Below are positions 8,049 to 16,259 of a stretch of 39,298 nt of DNA, piece after piece (positions within the stretch are counted from its first letter, which is position 1; each line of letters opens with the position of its first letter). The notes under the pieces were generated by a model that saw only the letters and a list, made by a program, of their open reading frames with translations, was not told where the DNA came from and made no database searches. The position numbers were made by a program, and so were the translations under genes. The stretch comes from Dehalococcoidales bacterium (lineage in GTDB: Bacteria; Chloroflexota; Dehalococcoidia; Dehalococcoidales; RBG-16-60-22): positions 1 to 39,298 of the forward strand of contig JAQTVW010000005.1 of assembly GCA_028706655.1 (NCBI GenBank), written 5' to 3'.

Positions 8049-10742
8049 ATGCTGAAAGAGTACCAGGAAAAGCGGGACTTCCGCCTCACCGGCGAGCCGC
8101 CTCCGGTCAAGGTTTCCCGGCGTGAAGGTCCCCTGATTTTCGTCATTCAGAAACACGCGGCAAGAAGGTTGCATTACGACCTACGCCTGGAACTTGACGG
8201 CGTCCTCAAGTCGTGGTCTGTCCCGGAAGGACCATCATTAGCCCCGGCGGTCAAGCGGCTGGCGGTAATGGTGGAAGACCATCCGCTCGATTATGCCTCT
8301 TTCGAAGGTGTGATTCCTCAAGGCGAGTACGGCGCCGGACAGGTGATTGTCTGGGACGCGGGTGATTATTCCCCTGACGAGGGCGGCAACCTCACATTTA
8401 ATGACCGTGCGCAGTCTGAGGAGCGCATCAGGCAAGGGCTGGCGCAGGGCAAAATATCTTTTCTCCTGCGCGGTCAAAAGCTCAGAGGTTCCTGGACGCT
8501 GGTCAAGATGAAAAACCAGCCGAACAACTGGCTGCTCATCAAGCACAAAGATAATTCGGCAAACGACTCACGTAACGTGCTTGAAGACGGAATTTCCGTT
8601 CAATCCGGGATGACCATTGAAGACCTCAAAGCGGGGAAACAACCTCCCTCGCGCGCAAACGCCAGATTCAGTCTTGCTTCGCTCCCCAAAGCGAAGCAAG
8701 CATCTTTCCCGGCAACAAATCACCCCATGCTCGCCGGCAGCGCGGATGCTCCTTTTACCAGTCCCGAATGGCTCTTCGAGCCCAAGCTGGACGGCTACCG
8801 CATCATTGCTGTTGGAAATAACGGAAAAGTACGCCTGCTCTCCCGCAACAGTGTAGACGTTACCGCTAAATATAAGGACGTGGCGGCAAGTCTGCAAACT
8901 CAACCGGCAGCGCAGATTATCATTGATGGCGAGCTGATTGCCTTCGATAAACAGGGCAAGCTCTGCTTCCAGTGTTTGCAAGGCTACCTCGACGCGATGA
9001 AACGTTCCGACCGTTCCGGTTTGGAAATCGGGGCAGTCATTTATTATGCCTTCGACCTGCTTTATCTGGATGGATACGACTTTCGCAATGTACCTCTGGA
9101 AGAGCGGAAAAGGCTGCTCCGGCGCATCCTGCTCGCCACTCCCAATTTGCGCTACCTGGAACATTTTGAAGGTGACGGCAAGAAAATTTACCAGGCAGCC
9201 GTCAAGCAGGGACTGGAAGGCATTATCGCCAAGCGCAAAGAAAGTGTCTACCAGTCGGGCAAACGCTCGCCGGACTGGCTCAAGATAAAGTCGATGCGTA
9301 CCGACGATTTTGTTATCGGTGGTTACACGCGGGGAGAAGGCGCGCGAGCCCGCAGTTTCGGGGCGCTTATCCTGGGCTATTATGATGGAAACGGGAAATT
9401 ACACCCGGCGGGACAGGTCGGCTCCGGCTTCGATGATTATCTGCTCGCCGAATTAAGGAAGCGGCTCGATACTCTTGCGACCAATACAAATCCTTTTGCC
9501 GAAACACCAGAAATCAATGCATCGGCGACCTGGGTACGCCCGGAACTCGTCGCCGAGGTGAAGTTTTCCGAGTGGACCCGGGACAACCGGTTGCGCACAC
9601 CGGTCTTTCTGCGCCTGCGGGAAGACAAACCTGCCACTGAAGTCCGTCTGTCACATGAGACCATTGTATCTCCGGGCAAGCTTATCGGAACAGACCCGCC
9701 CAACCGTTCAAATAATATGGTTGACGGCATTCTGGTACAACTCCAAAACCCGCGCCTCAACCTCACCCTTGATGTTGAAGGAAATAAAGTGAGCGTCACG
9801 AATCTCGATAAGCAACTCTGGCCTCAGACAGGAAAACGGCGGCCCTTGACCAAACGCGACCTGCTGGTTTATCTGACCCGAGTTTCCCGTTATCTTCTGC
9901 CGCACCTGCGTGACCGCCCGCTTACCCTCAGCCGCTATCCCCACGGTATTGACGGGGAGCATTTCTTCCAGAAACACTGGGGGTATGCCGTGCCGGATTT
10001 TGTCGCGACAGTGCCTCTGTCCGAACATCACGAAAAGCGCCAGGAGTACCTGCTCTGTAATAACCTCGCCGCGCTGCTCTGGCTGGGACAGGCGGCAGAC
10101 ATCGAGCTGCATACCTGGTTTTCCCGGATTACCGCTGCGTCAGCCGACGAACCGGTCGAAGCGGCTGCCGATATGACCCGCTACCCCGATTTTATTATCT
10201 TCGATATCGACCCCTATATTTATTCCGGCAAGGAGGCACAAGGCGCGGAACCGGAACTCAACCGCGAAGCCTTTACCCGCACCTGCGAAGCCGCCCTCTG
10301 GTTGAAAGAGACTCTCGATTCGCTGTCCCTGGCTGCATTTGTAAAGACATCGGGACGCACCGGGCTTCACCTTCATGTGCCCGTTATCCGACAACTGGAC
10401 TATCACGCAGTCCATGCCGCCGCCCGCACGATTTGTGAATACGTCTTGAAGCGTCACCCCAAAGAGGTGACCATCGACTGGGCAGTGGAAAAGCGTGCCG
10501 GAAAAGTCTTCCTGGATTACAACCAGAACGCCCGGGGTAAAACGCTGGCTTCGGTGTATTCACCACGCCCTTCCCCCGCGGCAACTGTCTCCACGCCTCT
10601 GCGCTGGGACGAACTGGGCAAGGTCTACCCTACCGACTTCACCATTTTGAATATGCCGGAGCGGCTGTCAAAACTGGGCGATCTCTGGAAAGAAATGGAT
10701 GGGTCAAAACGTGACCTCAAAGCTATTTTGAAATTGACCTGA
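8049..10742 (+). CDS. ligD: Multifunctional ATP-dependent DNA ligase D (PE-LIG-POL)
   Basis: End-joining enzyme of 897 aa with three domains in the order phosphoesterase, ligase, polymerase, as in the Pseudomonas-type protein rather than the mycobacterial order. The 3'-phosphoesterase domain (about 1-160) has HAARRLHYDLRLE and a later DHPLDYASFEGVIPQGEYG. The ligase domain (about 220-520) has the nucleotidyl-lysine motif EPKLDGYR and GIIAKRKESVYQSG. The primase-like polymerase domain (about 575-880) has FDIDPY for the metal aspartates, KTSGRTGLHLHVP, and a C-terminal LDYNQNARGKTLASVYSPRP. All catalytic motifs look intact. The start ATG has a weak Shine-Dalgarno, suggesting translation coupled to ku. 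It ends convergently with htrA. Confidence 0.95.
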   Translation: MLKEYQEKRDFRLTGEPPPVKVSRREGPLIFVIQKHAARRLHYDLRLELDGVLKSWSVPEGPSLAPAVKRLAVMVEDHPLDYASFEGVIPQGEYGAGQVIVWDAGDYSPDEGGNLTFNDRAQSEERIRQGLAQGKISFLLRGQKLRGSWTLVKMKNQPNNWLLIKHKDNSANDSRNVLEDGISVQSGMTIEDLKAGKQPPSRANARFSLASLPKAKQASFPATNHPMLAGSADAPFTSPEWLFEPKLDGYRIIAVGNNGKVRLLSRNSVDVTAKYKDVAASLQTQPAAQIIIDGELIAFDKQGKLCFQCLQGYLDAMKRSDRSGLEIGAVIYYAFDLLYLDGYDFRNVPLEERKRLLRRILLATPNLRYLEHFEGDGKKIYQAAVKQGLEGIIAKRKESVYQSGKRSPDWLKIKSMRTDDFVIGGYTRGEGARARSFGALILGYYDGNGKLHPAGQVGSGFDDYLLAELRKRLDTLATNTNPFAETPEINASATWVRPELVAEVKFSEWTRDNRLRTPVFLRLREDKPATEVRLSHETIVSPGKLIGTDPPNRSNNMVDGILVQLQNPRLNLTLDVEGNKVSVTNLDKQLWPQTGKRRPLTKRDLLVYLTRVSRYLLPHLRDRPLTLSRYPHGIDGEHFFQKHWGYAVPDFVATVPLSEHHEKRQEYLLCNNLAALLWLGQAADIELHTWFSRITAASADEPVEAAADMTRYPDFIIFDIDPYIYSGKEAQGAEPELNREAFTRTCEAALWLKETLDSLSLAAFVKTSGRTGLHLHVPVIRQLDYHAVHAAARTICEYVLKRHPKEVTIDWAVEKRAGKVFLDYNQNARGKTLASVYSPRPSPAATVSTPLRWDELGKVYPTDFTILNMPERLSKLGDLWKEMDGSKRDLKAILKLT

Positions 10743-10784
10743 GACGTTATGTCATTCTAAGCATGATACTTCTTACAAACAAGA

Positions 10785-10810
10785 AAGGCGAGGCTTTTGC
10801 GCCCCGCCTT
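10785..10810 (-). terminator. Probable terminator after htrA (hairpin between ligD and htrA)
   Basis: AAGGCG (10785-10790) pairs with CGCCTT (10805-10810); past one A-C mismatch, GGC pairs with GCC, leaving a small loop. Read on the minus strand the hairpin is followed by a moderately U-rich tail (TTTCTTGTTTG), so it most likely ends htrA. On the plus strand the tail is not U-rich. Confidence 0.5.
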
Positions 10811-10832
10811 CTCTTGATGATCTGGAATAGTA

Positions 10833-11996
10833 CTATTCGTCCGAGGAACGGTTACGCCCGCCCCACGGATTAGGGATTCTCGGTTGGGGCTGGGGTATAT
10901 TCGGAGTTACGGTCTGAATCCTGTCCGGCCAGGCTTCCAGAGTCGCCTGGATAGTAGTAGTCTGCCCGTTGCGCAGCACAGTCAAAGCGACAACATCTCC
11001 GACTTTCCTGGTGGCAAGGTAGCTGGATAGTTCTTCGACGGTACTGACCGCTTTGCCGTCCGCCGCAGTGATAACATCGCCGCCGGTACCCGGGGTATTG
11101 CCGGTTCCCGCGCTTGCCGCCTTCAGTCCTGCCTTAGCTGCCGGGCTGTCCGCCACCACAGTCACTACATAGATACCCTTATCTACAGATAGCCCCAGCG
11201 TTTGCGCAGTTGCCGTATTCAGTGCCAGCCCGCTGATACCCAGCCAGGGACGGGTAACTTTCTGGCCGGCTATCAGTTGAGGCAGCACCCTCGTTGCAAC
11301 GTTGGATGGTACCGCAAATCCGATACCGCGCGCGCCGCCGGAAGTTTCAATTGCGGTATTGATACCGATGACCTTACCCGCGGAATTGAGCAGCGGACCA
11401 CCCGAGTTGCCCGGATTAATGGCAGCGTCGGTCTGGAGCATGCCGGTCATGCTGGAGCCGCTGAGGTTGCGGTTCAGTCCGCTGATGACACCCACGGTAA
11501 TGGAATCATCCAGTCCCAACGGATTACCCATGGCAATCGCCAGTTGTCCCGGTTTAACCGTGCTGGAATCGGCAAGTTCGAGCGGAGTGATGCCGGTTAT
11601 CTGCGTGGCATCGACTTTTATTACCGCCAGGTCGTCCATCGGGTCGGTACCGACTACTTTGGCATCAATGGTCTTGCCATCGTCCAGAACAATCTGGACA
11701 GTGGTGGCGCCATCGACTACGTGGTTGTTGGTCAGGATGTGACCCTGGGCATCAATGAGAAAACCGGTGCCCTCTCCCATCCCGCCGCCGAAAAAGCCAT
11801 TGCCCTGTTCGGTGGTTTTAATGCTTACCACCGCCGGGCTTGCGTTATCGTATATCGCGGTAACGGCATCTTCACTATAGAGTACCGGTGTAGCTGAGGC
11901 GCTGTTCGGCGCCAGCGTAGCGCCACCGGCATAAGCCGCCCCGCCGATGACGAGCACCGCCAGGACAGCCATGAGAATATTTCTTAGTCTTTTCAT
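10833..11996 (-). CDS. htrA: HtrA/DegP-type membrane-anchored serine protease with PDZ domain
   Basis: Trypsin-like envelope protease/chaperone of 387 aa. A hydrophobic N-terminal segment (about 7-24) acts as signal anchor. The protease domain (about 42-235) has the catalytic triad H92 (LTNNHVVDG), D122 (DPMDDLAVIKV) and S198 (NPGNSGGPL). One PDZ domain follows (about 245-355, LGISGLALNTATAQ onward) with a Gly-rich insertion containing GTGNTPGTGG. The C-terminal 25 residues are Pro/Arg-rich. Start ATG has a GGGAGGAAAG Shine-Dalgarno. It is divergent from an OmpR-type two-component operon across 194 nt containing mirrored repeats, which suggests regulation by that system, as in envelope-stress regulons. 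Confidence 0.94.
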   Translation of the reverse strand: MKRLRNILMAVLAVLVIGGAAYAGGATLAPNSASATPVLYSEDAVTAIYDNASPAVVSIKTTEQGNGFFGGGMGEGTGFLIDAQGHILTNNHVVDGATTVQIVLDDGKTIDAKVVGTDPMDDLAVIKVDATQITGITPLELADSSTVKPGQLAIAMGNPLGLDDSITVGVISGLNRNLSGSSMTGMLQTDAAINPGNSGGPLLNSAGKVIGINTAIETSGGARGIGFAVPSNVATRVLPQLIAGQKVTRPWLGISGLALNTATAQTLGLSVDKGIYVVTVVADSPAAKAGLKAASAGTGNTPGTGGDVITAADGKAVSTVEELSSYLATRKVGDVVALTVLRNGQTTTIQATLEAWPDRIQTVTPNIPQPQPRIPNPWGGRNRSSDE

Positions 11997-12081
11997 CTTT
12001 CCTCCCTTTTCTCCGGACCTTATTCATCCCGGATATTTCCTCCTTCTATCAGCAATGATAACATCACCACATTAATCTGCT

Positions 12082-12151
12082 ATGAACCTTACATGAATAC
12101 CGCATTTAATTCAGCTTTGCAAAGAGCTCGGGATTTTCATATTGCGTTCAT
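12082..12151. promoter_or_regulatory. Mirrored pairs of 11-bp-period direct repeats, candidate response-regulator operators
   Basis: Left pair: ATGAA at 12082-12086 and 12093-12097. Right pair: TTCAT at 12136-12140 and 12147-12151. Within each pair the spacing is 11 bp, the period bound by tandem OmpR/PhoB-family winged-helix domains. The right pair is the reverse complement of the left, so the whole region is symmetric about 12116.5, with one pair facing htrA and one facing the regulator gene. Seen in sequence; binding is inferred. Confidence 0.55.
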
Positions 12152-12167
12152 CTTGTTTTAATATAAT
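12136..12167 (+). promoter_or_regulatory. Activator-type promoter of the response regulator/kinase operon
   Basis: TATAAT (12162-12167) lies exactly 10 nt after the second TTCAT of the right repeat pair, with no good -35 hexamer at 17 nt. This is the arrangement of PhoB-type promoters, where the activator box replaces the -35. An alternative reading is TTGCGT (12142-12147), 17 nt, AATAAT (12165-12170). Confidence 0.45.
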
Positions 12168-12190
12168 AATAGAAGCCAAGGGGGTTGACG

Positions 12191-12862
12191 ATGAGAGTAC
12201 TGGTAGTTGAAGACGAAAGACACCTTGCCTCGATTATTAAACGCGGACTGCTTGAAGAAGGGTATTCGGTAGATACCGTATACGACGGCGAAGAGGCCGA
12301 ATACATGGCGGAAAATGTAGCTTACGACCTCATCGTCCTTGACATCATGATCCCCAAGAAAGACGGAATCGCCGTGTGTCGTGCCCTGCGGGCGAAAAAG
12401 GTCAACACCCCTATCCTCATGCTTACCGCCCGGGACAGCGTTGAAGACCGGGTCAAGGGACTTGATTCCGGTGCGGATGATTACATGGTCAAGCCGTTCG
12501 CCTTCAGCGAACTTCTGGCACGAATCCGCGCTTTGCTGCGCCGTGAAGCCGTGCCCAAGACTCAGAAACTGCAGGTCGGCGACCTGAAGTTGGACACCCT
12601 GACGCGAGAGGTCTGGCGGGGGCAGCGCGCAATCGAGCTGACAACCAAGGAGTATTCGATACTTGAGTATTTCATGCGGCATCCCAACGCCGTCATTACC
12701 CGTTCGATGCTGGAAGAAAATGCCTGGGATTACGAATATGACAGCCTATCCAATATTATCGATGTCTATATCCGCAGGCTGCGCCGCAAGATTGATGAAG
12801 AAGGCGAAGAAAGCATGATTCAAACTATCCGCGGCGCAGGCTACCGGCTAAAGAAAGCATGA
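12191..12862 (+). CDS. OmpR/PhoB-family response regulator
   Basis: Two-domain transcription regulator of 223 aa. The receiver domain (1-115) has acidic-pocket E7/D8, phosphoacceptor D51 (VLDIMIP), the TARDS segment and the VKPFAF lysine loop. The C-terminal winged helix (about 125-222) ends in the typical SNIIDVYIRRLRRKI recognition-helix region and TIRGAGYRL. I start at ATG 12191, with an AGGGGGT Shine-Dalgarno; a TTG two codons upstream is possible but unneeded. The stop overlaps the kinase start by 4 nt (ATGA). Mirrored 11-bp repeats upstream probably bind this protein, giving autoregulation and control of htrA. Confidence 0.95.
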   Translation: MRVLVVEDERHLASIIKRGLLEEGYSVDTVYDGEEAEYMAENVAYDLIVLDIMIPKKDGIAVCRALRAKKVNTPILMLTARDSVEDRVKGLDSGADDYMVKPFAFSELLARIRALLRREAVPKTQKLQVGDLKLDTLTREVWRGQRAIELTTKEYSILEYFMRHPNAVITRSMLEENAWDYEYDSLSNIIDVYIRRLRRKIDEEGEESMIQTIRGAGYRLKKA

Positions 12863-14229
12863 AGTTTATTAAAAGCGTCAAATTTCGCCTCACAGCGTGG
12901 TACCTCATCGTCATCCTGGTACTACTCGGGGTATTCAGCGCTTCAGGCTACCTGTTGCTTTCCCGCAATCTTCACCGGAGCCTGGACAACGCATTGACGG
13001 TCCGTGCCGCCGAACTGCGCACGACCTTTTCCATCGAACAGGGACACGCCATATTCGCCGCGCAACCGACCGACCTCATCCTGATTTACAACTCGCAGGG
13101 AGACCTGTTCCAGAGGTTCGGCCCGTCCGTGGAGCTTCCCGGTATGGAGGGAGCAGTCCAGCAGGCACTTCAGGGACAAGATGTTTTCCTGACTATGAAA
13201 GCCGCTGTCGGGCAGGAGTTCCGCCTTTATGCCATTCCTTTCGTTCCCGATCCCCGTAGCCGCCTCGCGATTATCCTCGGCAGGTCTACCTCTGAAATAG
13301 AGACGGTGCTGGACACCTTCCGCTATGTACTGGGCGTTTCCGGTCTTACCGCTATACTGCTGGCGGCTTTCGGCGGTCTGTTCCTGGCGACCCGCGTCCT
13401 CAAACCGGTCGACCGGATTACCCGCGCCGCGCAGGAAATCGGCGAACACGACCTGACCCGGCGCATCGATGTTCACGGTGAAGATGAGTTAGGCAGGCTC
13501 GCGGGCACGTTAAACGGCATGATTGGGCGTCTCGAAGCGGCGTTCGAACGGCAGCGCCAGTTTACCGCAGACGCTTCTCATGAGCTGCGGACTCCCCTCG
13601 CGATAATGCAGGCGGAGTCTACCCTCGCGCTCAGCAAGGAACGGTCGGAGGCGGAATACCGCAAAGCGCTGGAGCTCATTTCCCAGGAAATATCTTACAT
13701 GACGGCTATTATCGGGAAATTGCTCTTCCTGGCGCGCAGCGATGCGGGCAAAGAACCTTTAACTTTCGAGAGGACCAATCTTAAAGACCTGTTGACCGAA
13801 CTGGCGGCAGATATCGATGTGCTGGCGCGGGACAAAGACCTGAAGTTCACCCTCGGCGCCATGGAAGACCTGAGCGTCAAAGGCGACAGCGTAAAGCTGC
13901 GGCAGCTGTTTCTCAATATTATGCAGAACGCGGTCAGGTATACTCCTAACGGCGGCAGTATTTTCGCCTCGTTGACCGGGAAAAACGGCATGGCGGAAGT
14001 CAGCATTACCGATACCGGCATCGGCATTGCGCCGGAACACCTGCCGCACCTCTTCGAGCGTTTCTACCGAGTGGATAAAGCCCGCTCCCGTGCCGAGGGC
14101 GGCGCCGGGCTGGGTCTGGCTATCGCTAAATACATTGCCGGAGTCCACGGCGGCCGCATTGATGTCTCCAGCGAGGCGGGCAAAGGAAGTACCTTCTCCG
14201 TGTATCTGCCGCTGGAAAACTCGAAATAG
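12859..14229 (+). CDS. Membrane sensor histidine kinase, HAMP-HisKA-HATPase
   Basis: Partner kinase of the upstream regulator, 456 aa. Two transmembrane helices (about 12-34 and 157-178) flank an extracytoplasmic sensor region of roughly 120 residues. A HAMP domain follows (about 180-232), then HisKA with H241 in the ASHELRTPLAIMQ motif, then HATPase_c with the N box (NIMQNAVRYTP), G1 (DTGIGIAPEHL), F box (FERFYRVDKARS) and G2 (GGAGLGLAIAK). The architecture is the classical type I kinase. The sensor domain has no recognisable ligand motif, so the stimulus is unknown; linkage to htrA suggests envelope stress. Confidence 0.94.
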   Translation: MKFIKSVKFRLTAWYLIVILVLLGVFSASGYLLLSRNLHRSLDNALTVRAAELRTTFSIEQGHAIFAAQPTDLILIYNSQGDLFQRFGPSVELPGMEGAVQQALQGQDVFLTMKAAVGQEFRLYAIPFVPDPRSRLAIILGRSTSEIETVLDTFRYVLGVSGLTAILLAAFGGLFLATRVLKPVDRITRAAQEIGEHDLTRRIDVHGEDELGRLAGTLNGMIGRLEAAFERQRQFTADASHELRTPLAIMQAESTLALSKERSEAEYRKALELISQEISYMTAIIGKLLFLARSDAGKEPLTFERTNLKDLLTELAADIDVLARDKDLKFTLGAMEDLSVKGDSVKLRQLFLNIMQNAVRYTPNGGSIFASLTGKNGMAEVSITDTGIGIAPEHLPHLFERFYRVDKARSRAEGGAGLGLAIAKYIAGVHGGRIDVSSEAGKGSTFSVYLPLENSK

Positions 14230-14245
14230 ATTATTACGCGCATTC

Positions 14246-14261
14246 GCCTGGTTGGACAGGC
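14246..14261 (+). terminator. Weak hairpin after the kinase gene, possible terminator
   Basis: GCCTG (14246-14250) and CAGGC (14257-14261) form a 5-bp stem with a 6-nt loop, followed by a T-rich stretch at about 14270-14281 that overlaps the end of the convergent gene. The stem is short, so this is tentative. Confidence 0.3.
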
Positions 14262-14271
14262 AAACGGCGGT

Positions 14272-15747
14272 TTACTTTTTTACTTCAAAAACTTCTTCTA
14301 TTGAATTTACAGGTAATTCTACCGTAATCCTGGTCCCTTGACCCGGAGCCGATTCGACATCTAGCTTGCCGTCCAGTAGTTGAGCACGCTCCCGCATGGC
14401 GCTGATGCCGGTAGAAGTCCCGACCGCCATCTTACCCATGTCAAATCCGAATCCCTTGTCCTCGATTTCTATCAAAAGCTTCTTATTATCAGCATTTAGA
14501 CGTACGCTGGCTTCGGATACCCCGGCATAACGGATGATGTTGGTGATGGCCTCCTGCACGATGCGATAAGCGGCGGTATTCACTTCCGCGGGGAACATGT
14601 CTTCGATTACTTTATGTTCAAAATTCACTTTTAATCCGCTCTGTTTTTCCACGCGTTCAAAAAGCCAGACCAGAGCGGGGACCAGTCCCAGGTCGTCCAG
14701 CATGCCCGGCCGCAGGTCCAGAGACATATTGCGCACCTGCTGTATTACCGCAGCGACTTCTTTCGCCGCTTCACTAAGCATAGGCGCCGCTTTCTCAGGA
14801 GTTGCTTTGAAGCTCCTGTCCAGCATCAGTTTAATCAGGGTCAGGTGCTGTCCAGTTTCATCGTGTAATTCACGGGCGATAGTGCGCCGTTCCTGCTCCT
14901 GCACTTCAAAAAGCCTCTTGGCGAGCGCCTGTTTTTCGGCATCTGTTTTCCGGCGTGCCGTGATATCACGGGCAACCGTAACGTAATAATCGCCCTGCTG
15001 CTGTTTGACGATACTCGTAGTAAGTTCAACGGGAAAGATTGAACCATCCTTGCGTATGTGCAATGATTCCAGAGAGAGTTTGCCCTCCGCAATAACGGTC
15101 TTGACTCTTTCTTCAAAATGCTTCGCTTCATTAGGCTCAACCAGACTCTTCATCTTCATGCCGAGAAATTCTTCTCTGCTGTAGCCATAAATCCGGCTTG
15201 CCGCCTGGTTGGTATAAATTATGATGTGGTCGCTATTACGGATTGAAATAGCATCCGCTGCCATATCCAGCAACCGGGACTGCAGCCAGAGTTCTTCATA
15301 AGCAGTGGTCAGTTCGAAAGTACGTTCTTTGACTTTGCGTTCCAGGCTTTCCTTAATTTCCGCAAGTTCGTCCCTCATGTGTTTGCGTTCAATTGAATTC
15401 AGCAGGGTGCGGCGCAGCAGCTTATTATCCGCTTGCCCTTTGACCAGGTAATCCTCGGCACATTGGCGCGTCGCCTGTACCGCCAGTTCCTCATCGTCTA
15501 TTGAAGTATGAAGCACTATGGGCATTTTGGGAAAGCCTTTTTGTATGCTGGTGAGTGTTTCCAGTCCGTGGCTGTCCGGCAGGTTCAGGTCGAGCATCAC
15601 CACGTCAAATTCGCGGGAGTTCAGCAGGTCTAAACCAGCCTTGAGCCTTTCGGCGATTTCCAGAGTGTAATCGCCGGGTCCCTCTTTGAGTGTTTCCTGC
15701 ACGAGCCTGGCGTCACCCGGGTTGTCTTCAATTACCAGAATACGCAT
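14272..15747 (-). CDS. Hybrid receiver-PAS-histidine kinase (NarX/LiaS-type HisKA_3)
   Basis: Cytoplasmic signalling protein of 491 aa with the receiver at the N-terminus. The REC domain (1-120) has D53 (MLDLNLPDS). A coiled-coil-like stretch (about 120-155) leads to a PAS domain (about 155-265: AISIRNSDHIIIYTN, YGYSREEFLG, HIRKDGSIFPVELT). The dimerisation domain is HisKA_3 with H295 in RRTIARELHDETGQHL, followed by HATPase_c with TGISAMRERAQLLDG and GQGTRITVELP. No transmembrane segment is visible. It is the last gene of a three-gene minus-strand cluster with a stand-alone receiver and a multi-PAS membrane kinase, so it may receive phosphate from them. No DNA-binding output is encoded nearby. 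Confidence 0.92.
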   Translation of the reverse strand: MRILVIEDNPGDARLVQETLKEGPGDYTLEIAERLKAGLDLLNSREFDVVMLDLNLPDSHGLETLTSIQKGFPKMPIVLHTSIDDEELAVQATRQCAEDYLVKGQADNKLLRRTLLNSIERKHMRDELAEIKESLERKVKERTFELTTAYEELWLQSRLLDMAADAISIRNSDHIIIYTNQAASRIYGYSREEFLGMKMKSLVEPNEAKHFEERVKTVIAEGKLSLESLHIRKDGSIFPVELTTSIVKQQQGDYYVTVARDITARRKTDAEKQALAKRLFEVQEQERRTIARELHDETGQHLTLIKLMLDRSFKATPEKAAPMLSEAAKEVAAVIQQVRNMSLDLRPGMLDDLGLVPALVWLFERVEKQSGLKVNFEHKVIEDMFPAEVNTAAYRIVQEAITNIIRYAGVSEASVRLNADNKKLLIEIEDKGFGFDMGKMAVGTSTGISAMRERAQLLDGKLDVESAPGQGTRITVELPVNSIEEVFEVKK

Positions 15748-15813
15748 TCATTCACCAGTTGTTGACATCTGCCTAACTATACGCCTATTATCAGGGTTAT
15801 TTCAATTCTGATT

Positions 15814-16257
15814 CTATTTCGGCGGCAGCCGGACAATGGTCAGCCAAAAGTCTTCAATGGTGCGGGTGATTTTCATGAATTGCTCAAAATCTATCGGCTT
15901 GGTGATGTAGCAGTTAGCGTGCAAATCGTATGATTTGAGAATATCCTCTTCACTGCGCGATACGGTAAGGACGACAACGGGAATTCTCTTCAGTTCCTCA
16001 TCTGATTTGACTTCCGCCAGCACTTCACGGCCGCTTTTTCGCGGTAAATTCAGGTCTAACAGAATCAAATCCGGACGGGGCACGCCGGCATATTTTCCTT
16101 CGTGATGGAGAAAGCTCATCGCTTCCACGCCATCTTCGACTACGAAAACATTGTTGCGGACCTTGCTTTCCTTCAACGCCTCCATCGCCAGGCGGACATC
16201 GCCCGGGTTGTCTTCCACCAGTAGTATATCAACTATCTTATTGTCACCCTGGTACAT
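15814..16257 (-). CDS. Stand-alone receiver protein (CheY/Rcp1-like)
   Basis: Single receiver domain of 147 aa with no output domain. [11 protein letters not shown] gives the acidic pocket and D68 ([13 protein letters not shown]) is the phosphoacceptor; [11 protein letters not shown] and [13 protein letters not shown] supply the conserved Thr/Ser and Lys. The PRKSG loop and long insert before D68 are typical of Rcp1-type regulators paired with phytochrome-like or multi-PAS kinases. I start at ATG 16257, 6 nt after GAGAGG (16264-16269); a TTG two codons upstream would sit too close to that site. It follows directly on the stop of the large kinase gene, implying coupled translation and a dedicated pair. 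Confidence 0.92.
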   Translation of the reverse strand: MYQGDNKIVDILLVEDNPGDVRLAMEALKESKVRNNVFVVEDGVEAMSFLHHEGKYAGVPRPDLILLDLNLPRKSGREVLAEVKSDEELKRIPVVVLTVSRSEEDILKSYDLHANCYITKPIDFEQFMKITRTIEDFWLTIVRLPPK

Positions 16258-16259
16258 TT

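Noticed and set aside
11950-12060. Leader ORF starting at an ATG with GGAGG in the htrA upstream region
   Set aside because: The frame runs into htrA out of frame and has no recognisable peptide; probably chance.
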